DNA of 64,000 nt from Kyrpidia spormannii (GTDB lineage Bacteria > Bacillota > Bacilli > Kyrpidiales > Kyrpidiaceae): the NCBI RefSeq assembly GCF_002804065.1, contig NZ_CP024955.1:1302001-1366000 (forward strand), read 5' to 3'. Every line of letters begins with the position of its first letter. Within the stretch, counting starts at the first letter, position 1. A model generated the notes under the pieces. That model saw only the letters and a program-made list of their open reading frames with translations. It ran no database searches and had not been told where the DNA came from. Of this stretch, positions 1-7,153 are shown piece by piece. Made by a program: the position numbers and the translations under genes.

Positions 1-905
1 GTCCGGTACCGGTCGAGACCCAGCAGAGAATCTGTCGATGGGCGCTCAAGACCATCGGGTATGATTTTGACCGGGGGCGCCTCGATGAAACGGCCCACCC
101 CTTTCAGATCACGTTGAATGCCGGAGATGTGCGGGTAACCACGAAGTATGTCGTCGAGGATTTTCGCAGTGCGTTGTTCAGTGCGTTTCACGAGGGTGGT
201 CACGCGCTTTACGAGCAGGGGATCGATCCGGACCTAGCGGGAACCCCCCTTTACGCCGGAGCATCCCTCGGGGTCCATGAGTCCCAGTCGAGGTTTTGGG
301 AGAATGTCGTGGGCCGCAGCCGGGCCTTCTGGGAGCACTATTATGGCGAACTGACAAAGAGGCTGGGTCCGGCGTGGAACGATTTGGATATTGAGACGTT
401 CTATGCGGGAATCAACGATGTCCGTCCCTCTCCCATTCGTACCGAGGCGGATGAGGTCACCTACAACCTTCATATTCTCTTACGCTATGAATTGGAACGG
501 GCTCTGATCTCCGGGGATTTGAAGGTGGCCGATCTGCCGCAGGCCTGGAGGGAAAAGACTAGGGCGCTTTTGGGGTTCGAACCGAACCGGGACGCCGACG
601 GTGTTTTGCAGGACGTGCACTGGGCGTCAGGGAGCTTTGGTTATTTTCCGACTTACACATTGGGAAACGTGTATGCGGCGCAATTCTGGGAGGCCATGGA
701 TCGGGACCTGGGCGGCTTCGACCGGCGGCTGGCCGAAGGGGATGTGGCGGCCGTGCGGGAGTGGTTGAGGGAAAAAGTTCACCGGCCCGGGAGGGAGCTG
801 CAACCTCACGAGGTGTTAAAGAGGGCGACGGGTACCGACCGGCCGGTCGCCGAGCCCCTCCTCCGGTACTGGCGTGAGAAATTTGGCCCTCTGTACGGGC
901 TATGA
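1..905 (+). CDS. Thermostable carboxypeptidase, peptidase family M32 (5' end outside window)
   Basis: Zinc metallocarboxypeptidase that removes C-terminal residues from peptides in the cytoplasm. The frame is open from base 3 with no start, so only about the last 300 of the family's roughly 500 residues are present. The zinc motif HEGGH is at 189-203 (context FHEGGHALYEQG), followed by the family's HESQSRFWEN segment, which carries a downstream glutamate ligand. Upstream, GYDFDRGRLDETAHPF is also characteristic of M32. The stop overlaps the longest possible pssA frame, but the better pssA start lies about 140 bases downstream. Confidence 0.95.
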   Translation, partial: PVPVETQQRICRWALKTIGYDFDRGRLDETAHPFQITLNAGDVRVTTKYVVEDFRSALFSAFHEGGHALYEQGIDPDLAGTPLYAGASLGVHESQSRFWENVVGRSRAFWEHYYGELTKRLGPAWNDLDIETFYAGINDVRPSPIRTEADEVTYNLHILLRYELERALISGDLKVADLPQAWREKTRALLGFEPNRDADGVLQDVHWASGSFGYFPTYTLGNVYAAQFWEAMDRDLGGFDRRLAEGDVAAVREWLREKVHRPGRELQPHEVLKRATGTDRPVAEPLLRYWREKFGPLYGL

Positions 906-1045
906 CAGGGGAGCTTTGGGGATCATGCAGGTCAAAACGCTCATGGACGCCCTTCCCCGGGATACAGTACAATGAGGGCGCGGAGGGGTCGGGGCAGGTT
1001 GGAATCCGCCCCCTGCGCTGTGAGTATGCCTGGGGGGGCCTGAGG

Positions 1046-1615
1046 GTGCGACGAAATCCCGTACGAACGGAGCTGCGGATCCGGCGGGTACCGCCGAATC
1101 CGACCCGACGTTGGCTGAAATATGCCGCGAACACGATCACGGCCGCCAATCTGTCCCTCGGGCTGTTGTCGGTACTGTTGTCGTCCATGCATTTGTTTCA
1201 CTGGGCTGCCGTGGCGTTGATGGTGGCGGTGCTGTTTGACCGCCTGGACGGCTCCACGGCCCGGCGGTTGGGGATTGCAAGCGATTTTGGCCGGGAGCTG
1301 GATAGTCTGAGCGACCTGGTGTCTTTCGGGGTGGCCCCGGCGCTCTTGGTGTATACCCAGGTGTACATGGAACATCTGCCGCTAGTGGGTGGGGCGTTGT
1401 CCATGGTTTATGTGCTCTGCGGCGCACTGCGGTTGGCTCGCTACAATGTGCAACGGTTCAGCGGGGGCTTTCTCGGGGTGCCCATTACGTTTGCCGGCGG
1501 TGTGCTCGGGTTGCTCAGTTTCGTCTCGAGGGATGTACACCTTCTCGGGTTTGCGGCGGCTGAGATCCTCTTATCTGCGCTCATGGTGAGCAAGATTCCA
1601 ATTAAGAAATTCTAA
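1046..1615 (+). CDS. pssA: CDP-alcohol phosphatidyltransferase, probable phosphatidylserine synthase
   Basis: Membrane enzyme expected to transfer a phosphatidyl group from CDP-diacylglycerol to serine, the first step to phosphatidylethanolamine. The signature DG-x2-AR-x8-G-x3-D-x3-D is seen as DGSTARR followed by GRELDSLSD, inside a protein of several hydrophobic helices starting at NTITAANLSLGLL. The frame is open back to 902, but the extra residues are polar and unlike the family, so GTG 1046 is preferred; its ribosome binding site is weak and the start is uncertain. The serine specificity is inferred from overall similarity. Phosphatidylglycerophosphate synthase is the main alternative. 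Confidence 0.82.
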   Translation: MRRNPVRTELRIRRVPPNPTRRWLKYAANTITAANLSLGLLSVLLSSMHLFHWAAVALMVAVLFDRLDGSTARRLGIASDFGRELDSLSDLVSFGVAPALLVYTQVYMEHLPLVGGALSMVYVLCGALRLARYNVQRFSGGFLGVPITFAGGVLGLLSFVSRDVHLLGFAAAEILLSALMVSKIPIKKF

Positions 1616-1644
1616 GGGATGAGACGCGATCGGAGGGAGCGGGT

Positions 1645-2409
1645 TTGAAAGTCTTGGTGACCGGGGGGATCGCCGGCCTGGGTCGAGCCGTGGCTGAGCG
1701 ATTGGCCCGGCGCGGCCATGACGTGGTGGTGACCTACCGACGGGATCGCGCCGAGGTGGGAGAGCAGTCCGACGGAGGTCTCAAAAAGACGTGGAGTCTT
1801 GGTGGTGTGCGGGCGGTTCAATGTGACGCAGGGTCCAGGCAACAAGTGGATCGGTGGTTGAGCCGGGAACACGATTTTGACTGCTGGATTCACGCGGTTG
1901 GACCGTTTCGGGTCAAACGGACGCCTCTGGCAGACACCGCAGCCGGGGAGTGGGAGGAGCTCGTCGCCGGCAACTTACATAGCGCGTACTGGCACGCCCG
2001 CTGGCTGATTCCCCACATGCGGGGAAATCATTTTGGGCGGGTCATTACCTTTGGGTATCCCCAGATCGAGGGCGGGATGCCTTGGGAAGGGCGGGGGGCG
2101 TACGCTGGCGCCAAGGCGGGGTTGCTTTCGTTTACCCGGACTTTGGCCGCGGAAGAAGCCCCCTACGGGATCACGGTCAACATGGTGTGTCCCGGAGATA
2201 TCCGAGATCCATTTAAAGAAGGGGCGATCGTCGACGCCAGAAACCAGGCGGGTTTGTCCACGGTAGGTTCTACACCCGCCGGTCGACCCGCCACTGGAGA
2301 AGACGTGGCCCGGGTGGTTGAGTTTTTGTGTCATCCAGATTCGGACATGGTTACCGGGAGTGTGATTTACGTGACCGGAGGGGTGCAGTATTTTCCCTTC
2401 ACGTATTGA
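1645..2409 (+). CDS. Short-chain dehydrogenase/reductase (FabG-like)
   Basis: NAD(P)-dependent oxidoreductase of the classical SDR fold, 254 residues. The N-terminal cofactor motif is TGGIAGLG, and the catalytic Tyr and Lys are in YAGAK (bases 2101-2115). The usual catalytic serine region reads VITFGYPQ, with no serine at the expected place, so activity may be altered. The C-terminal VTGSVIYVTGG is typical of FabG-like members. The TTG start at 1645 follows a GGAGCGGG ribosome binding site. The substrate cannot be predicted. Confidence 0.85.
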   Translation: MKVLVTGGIAGLGRAVAERLARRGHDVVVTYRRDRAEVGEQSDGGLKKTWSLGGVRAVQCDAGSRQQVDRWLSREHDFDCWIHAVGPFRVKRTPLADTAAGEWEELVAGNLHSAYWHARWLIPHMRGNHFGRVITFGYPQIEGGMPWEGRGAYAGAKAGLLSFTRTLAAEEAPYGITVNMVCPGDIRDPFKEGAIVDARNQAGLSTVGSTPAGRPATGEDVARVVEFLCHPDSDMVTGSVIYVTGGVQYFPFTY

Positions 2410-2457
2410 TGGGGCCAATGGTGTCGATGGTGGATATTTTTGGAGGAGCGCCGGGAT

Positions 2458-2652
2458 TCACTTTCGCGAACGTGATTTTCGTGACGGTGGGGTGGGATGA
2501 TCAGCGGGTCCAAACAACGTATGATAAACCGATGGCCCAAAGGGGACGGGAGAAGTGCGGCCGCGGTGCCGGATGGCGGTCCGCACCCCCTGTAAACTGA
2601 GCCCAAGTACGAGTCCTGCGAGCAACCAAAGCCACGGTTTGCGGTGGGTCAT
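2458..2652 (-). CDS. Small hypothetical protein with one membrane helix (64 aa)
   Basis: A short leftward frame starting at ATG 2652, preceded at ideal distance by a strong purine-rich site (GGAGGGAGAGGA). The product begins MTHRKPW, runs into one hydrophobic stretch (LWLLAGLVLGLSL, about residues 8-20) and ends in a basic Ser/Pro-rich tail. This looks like a single-pass small membrane protein. No family is recognised. The ribosome binding site plus hydrophobic segment is the only support; it could be fortuitous. Confidence 0.45.
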   Translation of the reverse strand: MTHRKPWLWLLAGLVLGLSLQGVRTAIRHRGRTSPVPFGPSVYHTLFGPADHPTPPSRKSRSRK

Positions 2653-2795
2653 TCCTCTCCCTCCGGTTGGATATCGTGAGTGCAAGGATGGCGGTTGACT
2701 GAGCATATATTGTGCAGAGCTGCAGAATTTATTTGAAGGGCGCCGATGAGCGCGTCACGCCGTGGTGTCGGCGGAATTTTCAACAGAAACCGGCG

Positions 2796-2824
2796 TTGCT
2801 GTTTGTGCGGGATTGGCATACAAT
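2796..2824 (+). promoter_or_regulatory. Sigma-A promoter of the riboswitch-controlled gene
   Basis: A -35 box TTGCTG (2796-2801), a 17-base spacer and a -10 box TACAAT (2819-2824) place transcription start near 2831, just ahead of the c-di-AMP riboswitch. Confidence 0.7.
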
Positions 2825-2849
2825 AATGATGTGCCCCGGGGGGGTCATG

Positions 2850-2968
2850 ATGCGCTGAGTTCCGGACAACGGAAGCGGGGGACCCAGGACTTTGGGGTGA
2901 ATCCGGCCAAGGCCGGTAGGGTGGCTCTCGACCCGAACCCGTCAGCTAACCCCGTAAGCGAAAGGAGA
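2850..2968 (+). promoter_or_regulatory. c-di-AMP riboswitch (ydaO-yuaA class)
   Basis: The conserved blocks of the ydaO-yuaA leader are readable in order: GCGGGGGACCCA (about 2875-2886), TGGGGTGAATCC, GGTAGGGTGGCT, then ACCCGAACCCGTCAGCTAAC and CCCGTAAGCG. The closing stem can form between CGCT near 2853 and AGCG near 2957. The ribosome binding site AAAGGAGAG of the next gene follows directly, so control may act on translation. Known members respond to cyclic di-AMP and usually shut genes off when it is bound. Exact ends are approximate. Confidence 0.85.
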
Positions 2969-2976
2969 GTGGGTGG

Positions 2977-3279
2977 GTGTTGCAGGAAAGGGTCAAGGAC
3001 CCGAGGTGTGTTCGGGTGTCGATCCGGCTGGGGGACGGACATGTTCCGTGGATCCGGCTCAATGAGAGGCGATTCGAATTGCCTTTTGGGTCGATCCGCT
3101 TAGTGGCGCGTTTAGTCGGTGTGAATTTGAGAAACAACCCCGACCTGCGGGAAGTGGAGGTCGGGAATCCCCACGGCTTGCGGGGGAAAGCCGACATCGG
3201 CTCCGTCATTGAGGCGCTTCGCGAAGTGATCCTGGCCAGCGGTCGATCCATGGAGTTTTCCGCCATGTTGGGCGTCTAG
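2977..3279 (+). CDS. Unknown 100-aa protein under c-di-AMP riboswitch control
   Basis: Start GTG 2977 lies 8 bases after AAAGGAGA. The product is soluble in appearance, with no signal peptide or membrane helix, and mixes basic and hydrophobic segments (for example LPFGSIRLVARLVGVNL and SVIEALREVILAS). I recognise no family. It has its own promoter, a ydaO-class riboswitch and a strong terminator, forming an isolated single-gene unit. Known genes under this riboswitch deal with cell-wall remodelling, K+ or osmolyte transport and sporulation or germination, so a role in wall or osmotic balance is a reasonable guess but nothing more. Confidence 0.75.
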   Translation: MLQERVKDPRCVRVSIRLGDGHVPWIRLNERRFELPFGSIRLVARLVGVNLRNNPDLREVEVGNPHGLRGKADIGSVIEALREVILASGRSMEFSAMLGV

Positions 3280-3333
3280 GGCGAGAACGGCGCGATTCGG
3301 ATACAAGCGAGACAGAATCGGGGAGGCACGTAA

Positions 3334-3361
3334 AAGGGACCGCTTGCTGGCGGTCCTTTTT
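3334..3361 (+). terminator. Intrinsic terminator
   Basis: GGACCGC and GCGGTCC pair around a TTGCTG loop and are followed by TTTTTAT. It ends the riboswitch-controlled single-gene transcript. Confidence 0.9.
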
Positions 3362-3399
3362 ATAAGGGATCACCTCGGCGAAAGAGGGAGAGGGTCGAC

Positions 3400-4260
3400 A
3401 TGAACCACGTCCGGTTCCATGCCATCACGGGGGATCCAATTCTATACATCGATCACCGACGGAAACCCAATGGCTACATCGATGGGCATTGTCCTTTCTG
3501 TCATCCCTCTGAATCGATTAAACAGGTTTATCCTGTGGGGGATGACGCCATCAGTGTTTGGGATAATCTATACCCGGTAGTGCCGGAAGGGATGGCCCAG
3601 GAATTGGTGGTGGAGAGCCGGGTGCACGACCGGATGCTCGGCCAACATTCTGCAGAGGCCATTGCCGTGCTGCTGTGGGTCATCCGTGAGCGGATGAAAC
3701 ATTTATACGACCACCCCGGGGTCGTATACGTATCCATGTTTCGCAACTGGGGAAGACAATCGGGGGGTACACAACCGCATCCTCACAGTCAATTATACGC
3801 TCTGCCCTTTGTTCCTCCGGCCATCGAGCGGGAGCGGGAGGGGTTTCAAAGGCTGCAACGGGCGGGTTGTTGTCCGATCTGTCGCGAGATCGACGGGATG
3901 GTTCCCGAACGCCTGGTGGCCGAGAATGAATGGGCGATGGCCTTTGCCCCTTACGCCTCGATGCACCCTTTTGAAATGTGGGTGACTCCCCGGCGCCACG
4001 TGGGGGCTTTCGAATCGATACCTGACGATGTCCTTACGGGTATGGCGGCGGTATTGCACCAGGCGGTGGGGGCACTGGAGAAGGCTATTGATGGACGGGC
4101 ATACAACATTATTTTGTGTCACGACCGGGATGAGGATTATCACCTTCGCTTCTTGGTGTTTGCGCGGATTTTCACTTCCTCGGGATTTGTCATTGGAACC
4201 GGGGCGGGGATCAACGGGCTGGATCCCGAACGGGCCGTCGCTTTGCTTCGAGGCGTTTGA
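3400..4260 (+). CDS. GalT-like nucleotidyltransferase (HIT superfamily, DUF4931-type)
   Basis: A 286-residue member of the galactose-1-phosphate uridylyltransferase/HIT fold. It has two zinc-type pairs (CPFC near residue 31 and CPIC near residue 167) and the active-site segment HPHSQLYALP, matching the HxHxQ catalytic signature. A second HIT-like half contains ASMHPFEMWVTPRRH. It is shorter than true GalT (about 350), so galactose metabolism is not certain; Bacillales carry related DUF4931 proteins of unknown substrate. ATG 3400 follows GAGGGAGAGGG. It stands alone between a terminator and csoR. Confidence 0.75.
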   Translation: MNHVRFHAITGDPILYIDHRRKPNGYIDGHCPFCHPSESIKQVYPVGDDAISVWDNLYPVVPEGMAQELVVESRVHDRMLGQHSAEAIAVLLWVIRERMKHLYDHPGVVYVSMFRNWGRQSGGTQPHPHSQLYALPFVPPAIEREREGFQRLQRAGCCPICREIDGMVPERLVAENEWAMAFAPYASMHPFEMWVTPRRHVGAFESIPDDVLTGMAAVLHQAVGALEKAIDGRAYNIILCHDRDEDYHLRFLVFARIFTSSGFVIGTGAGINGLDPERAVALLRGV

Positions 4261-4308
4261 TTTACGATACTCCGGTATGGTAAGATAGCGCCGAAGGTGG
4301 TGAACCGG

Positions 4309-4581
4309 TTGCACGGGTACGCCGATGTCAAGGACGAGCTGATCCAGCGTCTCCGCCGAATTGAAGGACAGGTGCGCGGGGTTCAGAAAATGATTGAAGA
4401 CGATCGGTACTGCGTAGATATTCTCACCCAGTTGGCGGCCATTCGAGCGGCTGCCAACAAAGTCGCACTGACGGTGCTTGAAGCGCACACCCGTGGGTGT
4501 GTAACCCGGGCCATTCAGTCGAACGGCGGGGAGGAAGCCATCACGGAACTGATGGAAGCCGTTGAGTTCTTTACGAAATAA
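4309..4581 (+). CDS. csoR: CsoR-type copper-sensing repressor (DUF156)
   Basis: All-helical metal-responsive DNA-binding repressor. The motif RRIEGQVRGVQKMIEDDRYCVDIL is interrupted later by HTRGC, giving the Cys, His, Cys set that binds Cu(I) in CsoR. Start TTG 4309 sits 5 bases after AAGGTGGTGA; GTG 4297 is the alternative. The next gene is copZ, 26 bases on, consistent with a copper operon. In the family, Cu(I) binding releases the operator. No copA copper ATPase is present nearby. Confidence 0.88.
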   Translation: MHGYADVKDELIQRLRRIEGQVRGVQKMIEDDRYCVDILTQLAAIRAAANKVALTVLEAHTRGCVTRAIQSNGGEEAITELMEAVEFFTK

Positions 4582-4607
4582 ATTTTTGGGTGGAGGTCGG
4601 AAGCAAG

Positions 4608-4829
4608 TTGGAGACAAAAGTCCTGCATATAAAAGGTATGTCCTGTAGTCATTGTGTACACGCCGTGAAGTCGGCCTTGTCTGCCTTGGCCGGAGTTCAC
4701 GAGGTGGATGTGGATCTTGATAAGGGTAAGGCATTGGTGAAGTTCGACGGATCCAAGGTGCGAGAACCTCAATTCCGCGAAGCCATCGAAGAGGCCGGGT
4801 ACGAATTGACGGGTATGTCGGACCACTAA
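4608..4829 (+). CDS. copZ: Copper chaperone CopZ (heavy-metal-associated domain)
   Basis: A small cytosolic copper carrier of 73 residues with one HMA domain. The metal-binding loop is GMSCSHC (MxCxxC), and the rest follows the beta-alpha-beta-beta-alpha-beta pattern ending EEAGYEL. TTG 4608 follows GGAGGT at 11-12 bases; an upstream GTG at 4590 would put that site inside the gene. It lies directly after csoR, so both are probably induced by copper. The usual partner copA is missing here. Confidence 0.88.
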   Translation: METKVLHIKGMSCSHCVHAVKSALSALAGVHEVDVDLDKGKALVKFDGSKVREPQFREAIEEAGYELTGMSDH

Positions 4830-4899
4830 CAGCGCCGACCCAAAACTTCACAAAACCTCAATTGTAGATCGGGGAGGAATGGCGAAAGGAGGACCCGGG

Positions 4900-5607
4900 G
4901 TGGTGCGAGAAAGTCGTCGGTGGGTGCAAGGGCTGATCCTCGTGGCGGTGCTGATCCTCGCTGCAGGATGGGTGCATCGAGGGCTCGGCGGCCACCCTTC
5001 GCCCAACCCCGGGGACTGGTTCACTCACCTGAGGGGTTTTGGTTATATGGCCTGGGGGGCGGCGGCCGCATTGGTCGTCGCCCACGCTGTTTTTCCGTAC
5101 ATCCCCTTCGTGGTCCTGGCCGGGGCGAATGTTGCTTTGTTTGGCGCGCTTCCGGGTTTTTTGATCAATTGGCTAGGTATCGCCGCAGGAGCGTCGCTGT
5201 TGTTCTGGCTCAGCCGCGGGATTTTGCGCGGGTGGGTCCGGCGCAGGTGGAGGGATCATCCTCTCGCCGAGCGCCTGGACCGGGCAGCGGCCTCAAAAGG
5301 ATGGATTTTGGTGGCGCTCACCCGGTTGGTTCCGGTCATCCCGTCATCGGCCATCGATGGGCTGGCGGGAATCTCTGGAATGATGTATCGGTCGTTTCTT
5401 GTGGGGACATTGCTCGGGACTTTTCCTATGATTGCCGTCGAGTCTTTTTTTGGAGGAGCTTTTTGGAGACCGGAGGGCGTTGTATGGTCAAGGGCTCTCC
5501 TCGGTGGAGTGGCTTGGCTGGTTTTGGTTGCGGGAGGGCTCTGGATGGGCCGGTCGGTTTTTACACCCGGTAAAACACGGGACTCCCGGAATGGGCCCCG
5601 AACCTGA
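4900..5607 (+). CDS. TVP38/TMEM64 (VTT/DedA-like) membrane protein
   Basis: Polytopic membrane protein of 235 residues. A first hydrophobic helix (LILVAVLILAAGW) precedes the VTT core, with the re-entrant region FPYIPFVVLAGANVALFG, the segment LFWLSRGILRGW and the characteristic ALTRLVPVIPSSAIDGLAGISGMMYRSFLV. Family members are linked to lipid scrambling or transport and membrane homeostasis, without a firm assignment here. GTG 4900 lies 7 bases after AAAGGAGG, which is better than ATG 4879. Confidence 0.85.
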   Translation: MVRESRRWVQGLILVAVLILAAGWVHRGLGGHPSPNPGDWFTHLRGFGYMAWGAAAALVVAHAVFPYIPFVVLAGANVALFGALPGFLINWLGIAAGASLLFWLSRGILRGWVRRRWRDHPLAERLDRAAASKGWILVALTRLVPVIPSSAIDGLAGISGMMYRSFLVGTLLGTFPMIAVESFFGGAFWRPEGVVWSRALLGGVAWLVLVAGGLWMGRSVFTPGKTRDSRNGPRT

Positions 5608-5749
5608 GACTGGAGTGAAGGCTCAGTTCTTTTGGGTGGGCCGGTCCCCGGTCATTGTCTAGATCGTGCCTTTTTTCACAAAAGCGCGGGTTTCCTAAGG
5701 ATGAACCTCTGGGTTGCGGGGCATATTGGATGCCAGGAGGTGAATCCGC

Positions 5750-5905
5750 GTGGAACAGGACCGCATCAAGGAATTGGAACGAGAGAAGGAGTCTCTGCTC
5801 GATCAGTGGATGTGGGCGGATCGGGCCGAGCGGGTCAGGATTCTGATTCGTCGGATGGAACTGCAGGATATGTTGGAAGACTTACAACAAACGACGGGTG
5901 GATGA
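5750..5905 (+). CDS. Small charged helical protein (51 aa)
   Basis: GTG 5750 follows a near-perfect AGGAGGTGA. The product begins MEQDRIKELEREKE and continues as a heptad-like, strongly charged helix with LLDQWMW and RVRILIRRMEL before TTGG at the end, so a short coiled coil is likely. No family is recognised. It is followed 50 bases later by a strong terminator, which supports it as a real transcribed unit. Confidence 0.6.
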   Translation: MEQDRIKELEREKESLLDQWMWADRAERVRILIRRMELQDMLEDLQQTTGG

Positions 5906-5957
5906 AGGTACCGGGCTGAAGCGGGGTTTCTCCGCCTCGATCGTCGTTGACACAGGA

Positions 5958-5985
5958 AACGCCGTGGGGATCCCATGGCGTTTTT
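5958..5985 (+). terminator. Intrinsic terminator
   Basis: AACGCCGTGGG and CCCATGGCGTT pair around GAT (one G-T pair), followed by a T run. It lies after the 51-aa gene. Confidence 0.85.
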
Positions 5986-6089
5986 CACGTACGACAATTC
6001 CCTCGGTTATGATACACTGGTTCGCACAGAGACCTCTCTCCGTCTACGGTTTCCCGGGTGGGACGCGACGAGGAAAAGGGGGAAATGTC

Positions 6090-6253
6090 GTGCTACGGGT
6101 GGCACTGATAGCCCCTTAACGGCACAGACTCATGAACCGGACATCACCGCTCTGCTCCGGGTGTGCGATGTCCACAATGTGCCCTTAGTCACCAATGTGG
6201 CCACAGCGGAATTGGTTCTTCGGGTCCTGTTTGAACATCAATCATCGAGCTGA
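6090..6253 (+). pseudogene. mgsA: Methylglyoxal synthase remnant with internal deletion
   Basis: Methylglyoxal synthase normally converts dihydroxyacetone phosphate to methylglyoxal and has about 135-150 residues. Here GTG 6090, after AAAAGGGGGA, gives only MLRVALIAP and a stop, matching the first residues of the enzyme. In another frame the next bases resume at the C-terminal third: [19 protein letters not shown], then [20 protein letters not shown]. The middle, including the active-site aspartates, is gone. An out-of-frame deletion of roughly 75 codons explains this. The 3' end overlaps the convergent gene at 6238. Confidence 0.85.
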
Positions 6254-6720
6254 AGGGCGGATGTCCAGAACGCTTCACCCACCGATTCCCGGGTTCGGGT
6301 CACGGCCACCTGCAACTCGGTCGCGGTTCGCTCGTGCCAAGCGCGAACAGAAGTGATCCACCGCCGGGCGTCTTCTTTCGCTTCCGCTGCAGCCATTCGG
6401 TGGACGGCTTCCCCAGCCAAGCGGTCGTGTTCTGCCGCTTTGTGCATGCTGTGAACGGCAATGGCGACGACGGTGGCGTGGTGATCTCCGGCTAAGATGC
6501 GGCGGACGCTTCCTTTCGCCGTGATCCGGTGATAGGAACTCTCATAAATCTCCCGATAAAACTCATCGAAACCCGGCAGGTCCTTTGTCACGGCGAAAAG
6601 TTTCATCTGTCGACTGACGGAGCAGAGCACGGCGAGAGCATATTCGCTCGCCGTCAGATGGTCCAGTACCCGGGTAAAGACGACATGTTCCACGTGGGGG
6701 TGTTGAGGCAAGGGTTCCAT
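6238..6720 (-). CDS. Hypothetical protein (160 aa)
   Basis: Start ATG 6720 follows AAAGGAG at about 10 bases. The product is mostly helical and soluble, rich in Ala, His and Arg, with a run like [21 protein letters not shown] near the middle. No signal peptide, membrane helix or known motif is visible and I do not recognise the family. It is the only leftward gene between the mgsA remnant and the small gene at 6859, and shares 16 bases with the remnant. Confidence 0.65.
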   Translation of the reverse strand: MEPLPQHPHVEHVVFTRVLDHLTASEYALAVLCSVSRQMKLFAVTKDLPGFDEFYREIYESSYHRITAKGSVRRILAGDHHATVVAIAVHSMHKAAEHDRLAGEAVHRMAAAEAKEDARRWITSVRAWHERTATELQVAVTRTRESVGEAFWTSALQLDD

Positions 6721-6858
6721 GGTGGGGCCACTCCTTTCCTGCGTTTCATGTCGGCACTGCAGCCTATGCAAACCGGGCATCTGTTGACTCCCTGGATTAG
6801 CTCGTCAATGTGCGGGTTAAGATAGGTGTGTGACCGCGTTTTATGGAGGGGGATAGCC

Positions 6859-7014
6859 GTGAAGCCGCGCACAGAACAATCGGTCGATCGCCGGGATTAT
6901 CGATTCTCGCAGCTTCCGCCTCATGTGTTGGAGGAGTTGCAAACTTTTGAGGCCAAGCTTTCCTCGGAGCTGGGGAAAGAAGTGATTCTGATTTGTTACG
7001 ACGATCCACGGTGA
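6859..7014 (+). CDS. Small conserved-looking hypothetical protein (51 aa)
   Basis: GTG 6859 follows GGAGGGGGAT. The product (MKPRTEQSVDRRDYRF, then SQLPPHVLEELQTFEAKL) ends KEVILICYDDPR. The C-terminal strand plus preceding helix resembles small Bacillales proteins of unknown function. A long hairpin follows within 15 bases of the stop, marking the end of a short transcript. Confidence 0.6.
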   Translation: MKPRTEQSVDRRDYRFSQLPPHVLEELQTFEAKLSSELGKEVILICYDDPR

Positions 7015-7026
7015 AGGTCGGGCGGC

Positions 7027-7079
7027 GGCCGCCTGGGACGCGATCCCCTTTCGGGGCGCGGGTCCCAGGCGGCCTGTTT
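7027..7079 (+). terminator. Long intrinsic terminator hairpin
   Basis: GGCCGCCTGGGAC (7027-7039) pairs perfectly with GTCCCAGGCGGCC (7062-7074), and an inner CCCC/GGGG pair extends it. The T tract (TGTTTG) is weak. It separates the small rightward gene from the leftward metQ. Confidence 0.7.
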
Positions 7080-7153
7080 GCTCTCTACCGTCCGCCCAAG
7101 ATCAAGAGGAGTTTTGAACAGCCATACAAAGGCGTAAAGGAATCGTTAACCGC

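Noticed and set aside
902-1045. Longer N-terminus for the phosphatidyltransferase
   Set aside because: The 48 extra residues are polar, unlike the family, and have no ribosome binding site.
3793-4851. 352-codon open frame on the minus strand
   Set aside because: Antisense to the GalT-like gene, csoR and copZ, all clearly coding on the plus strand.
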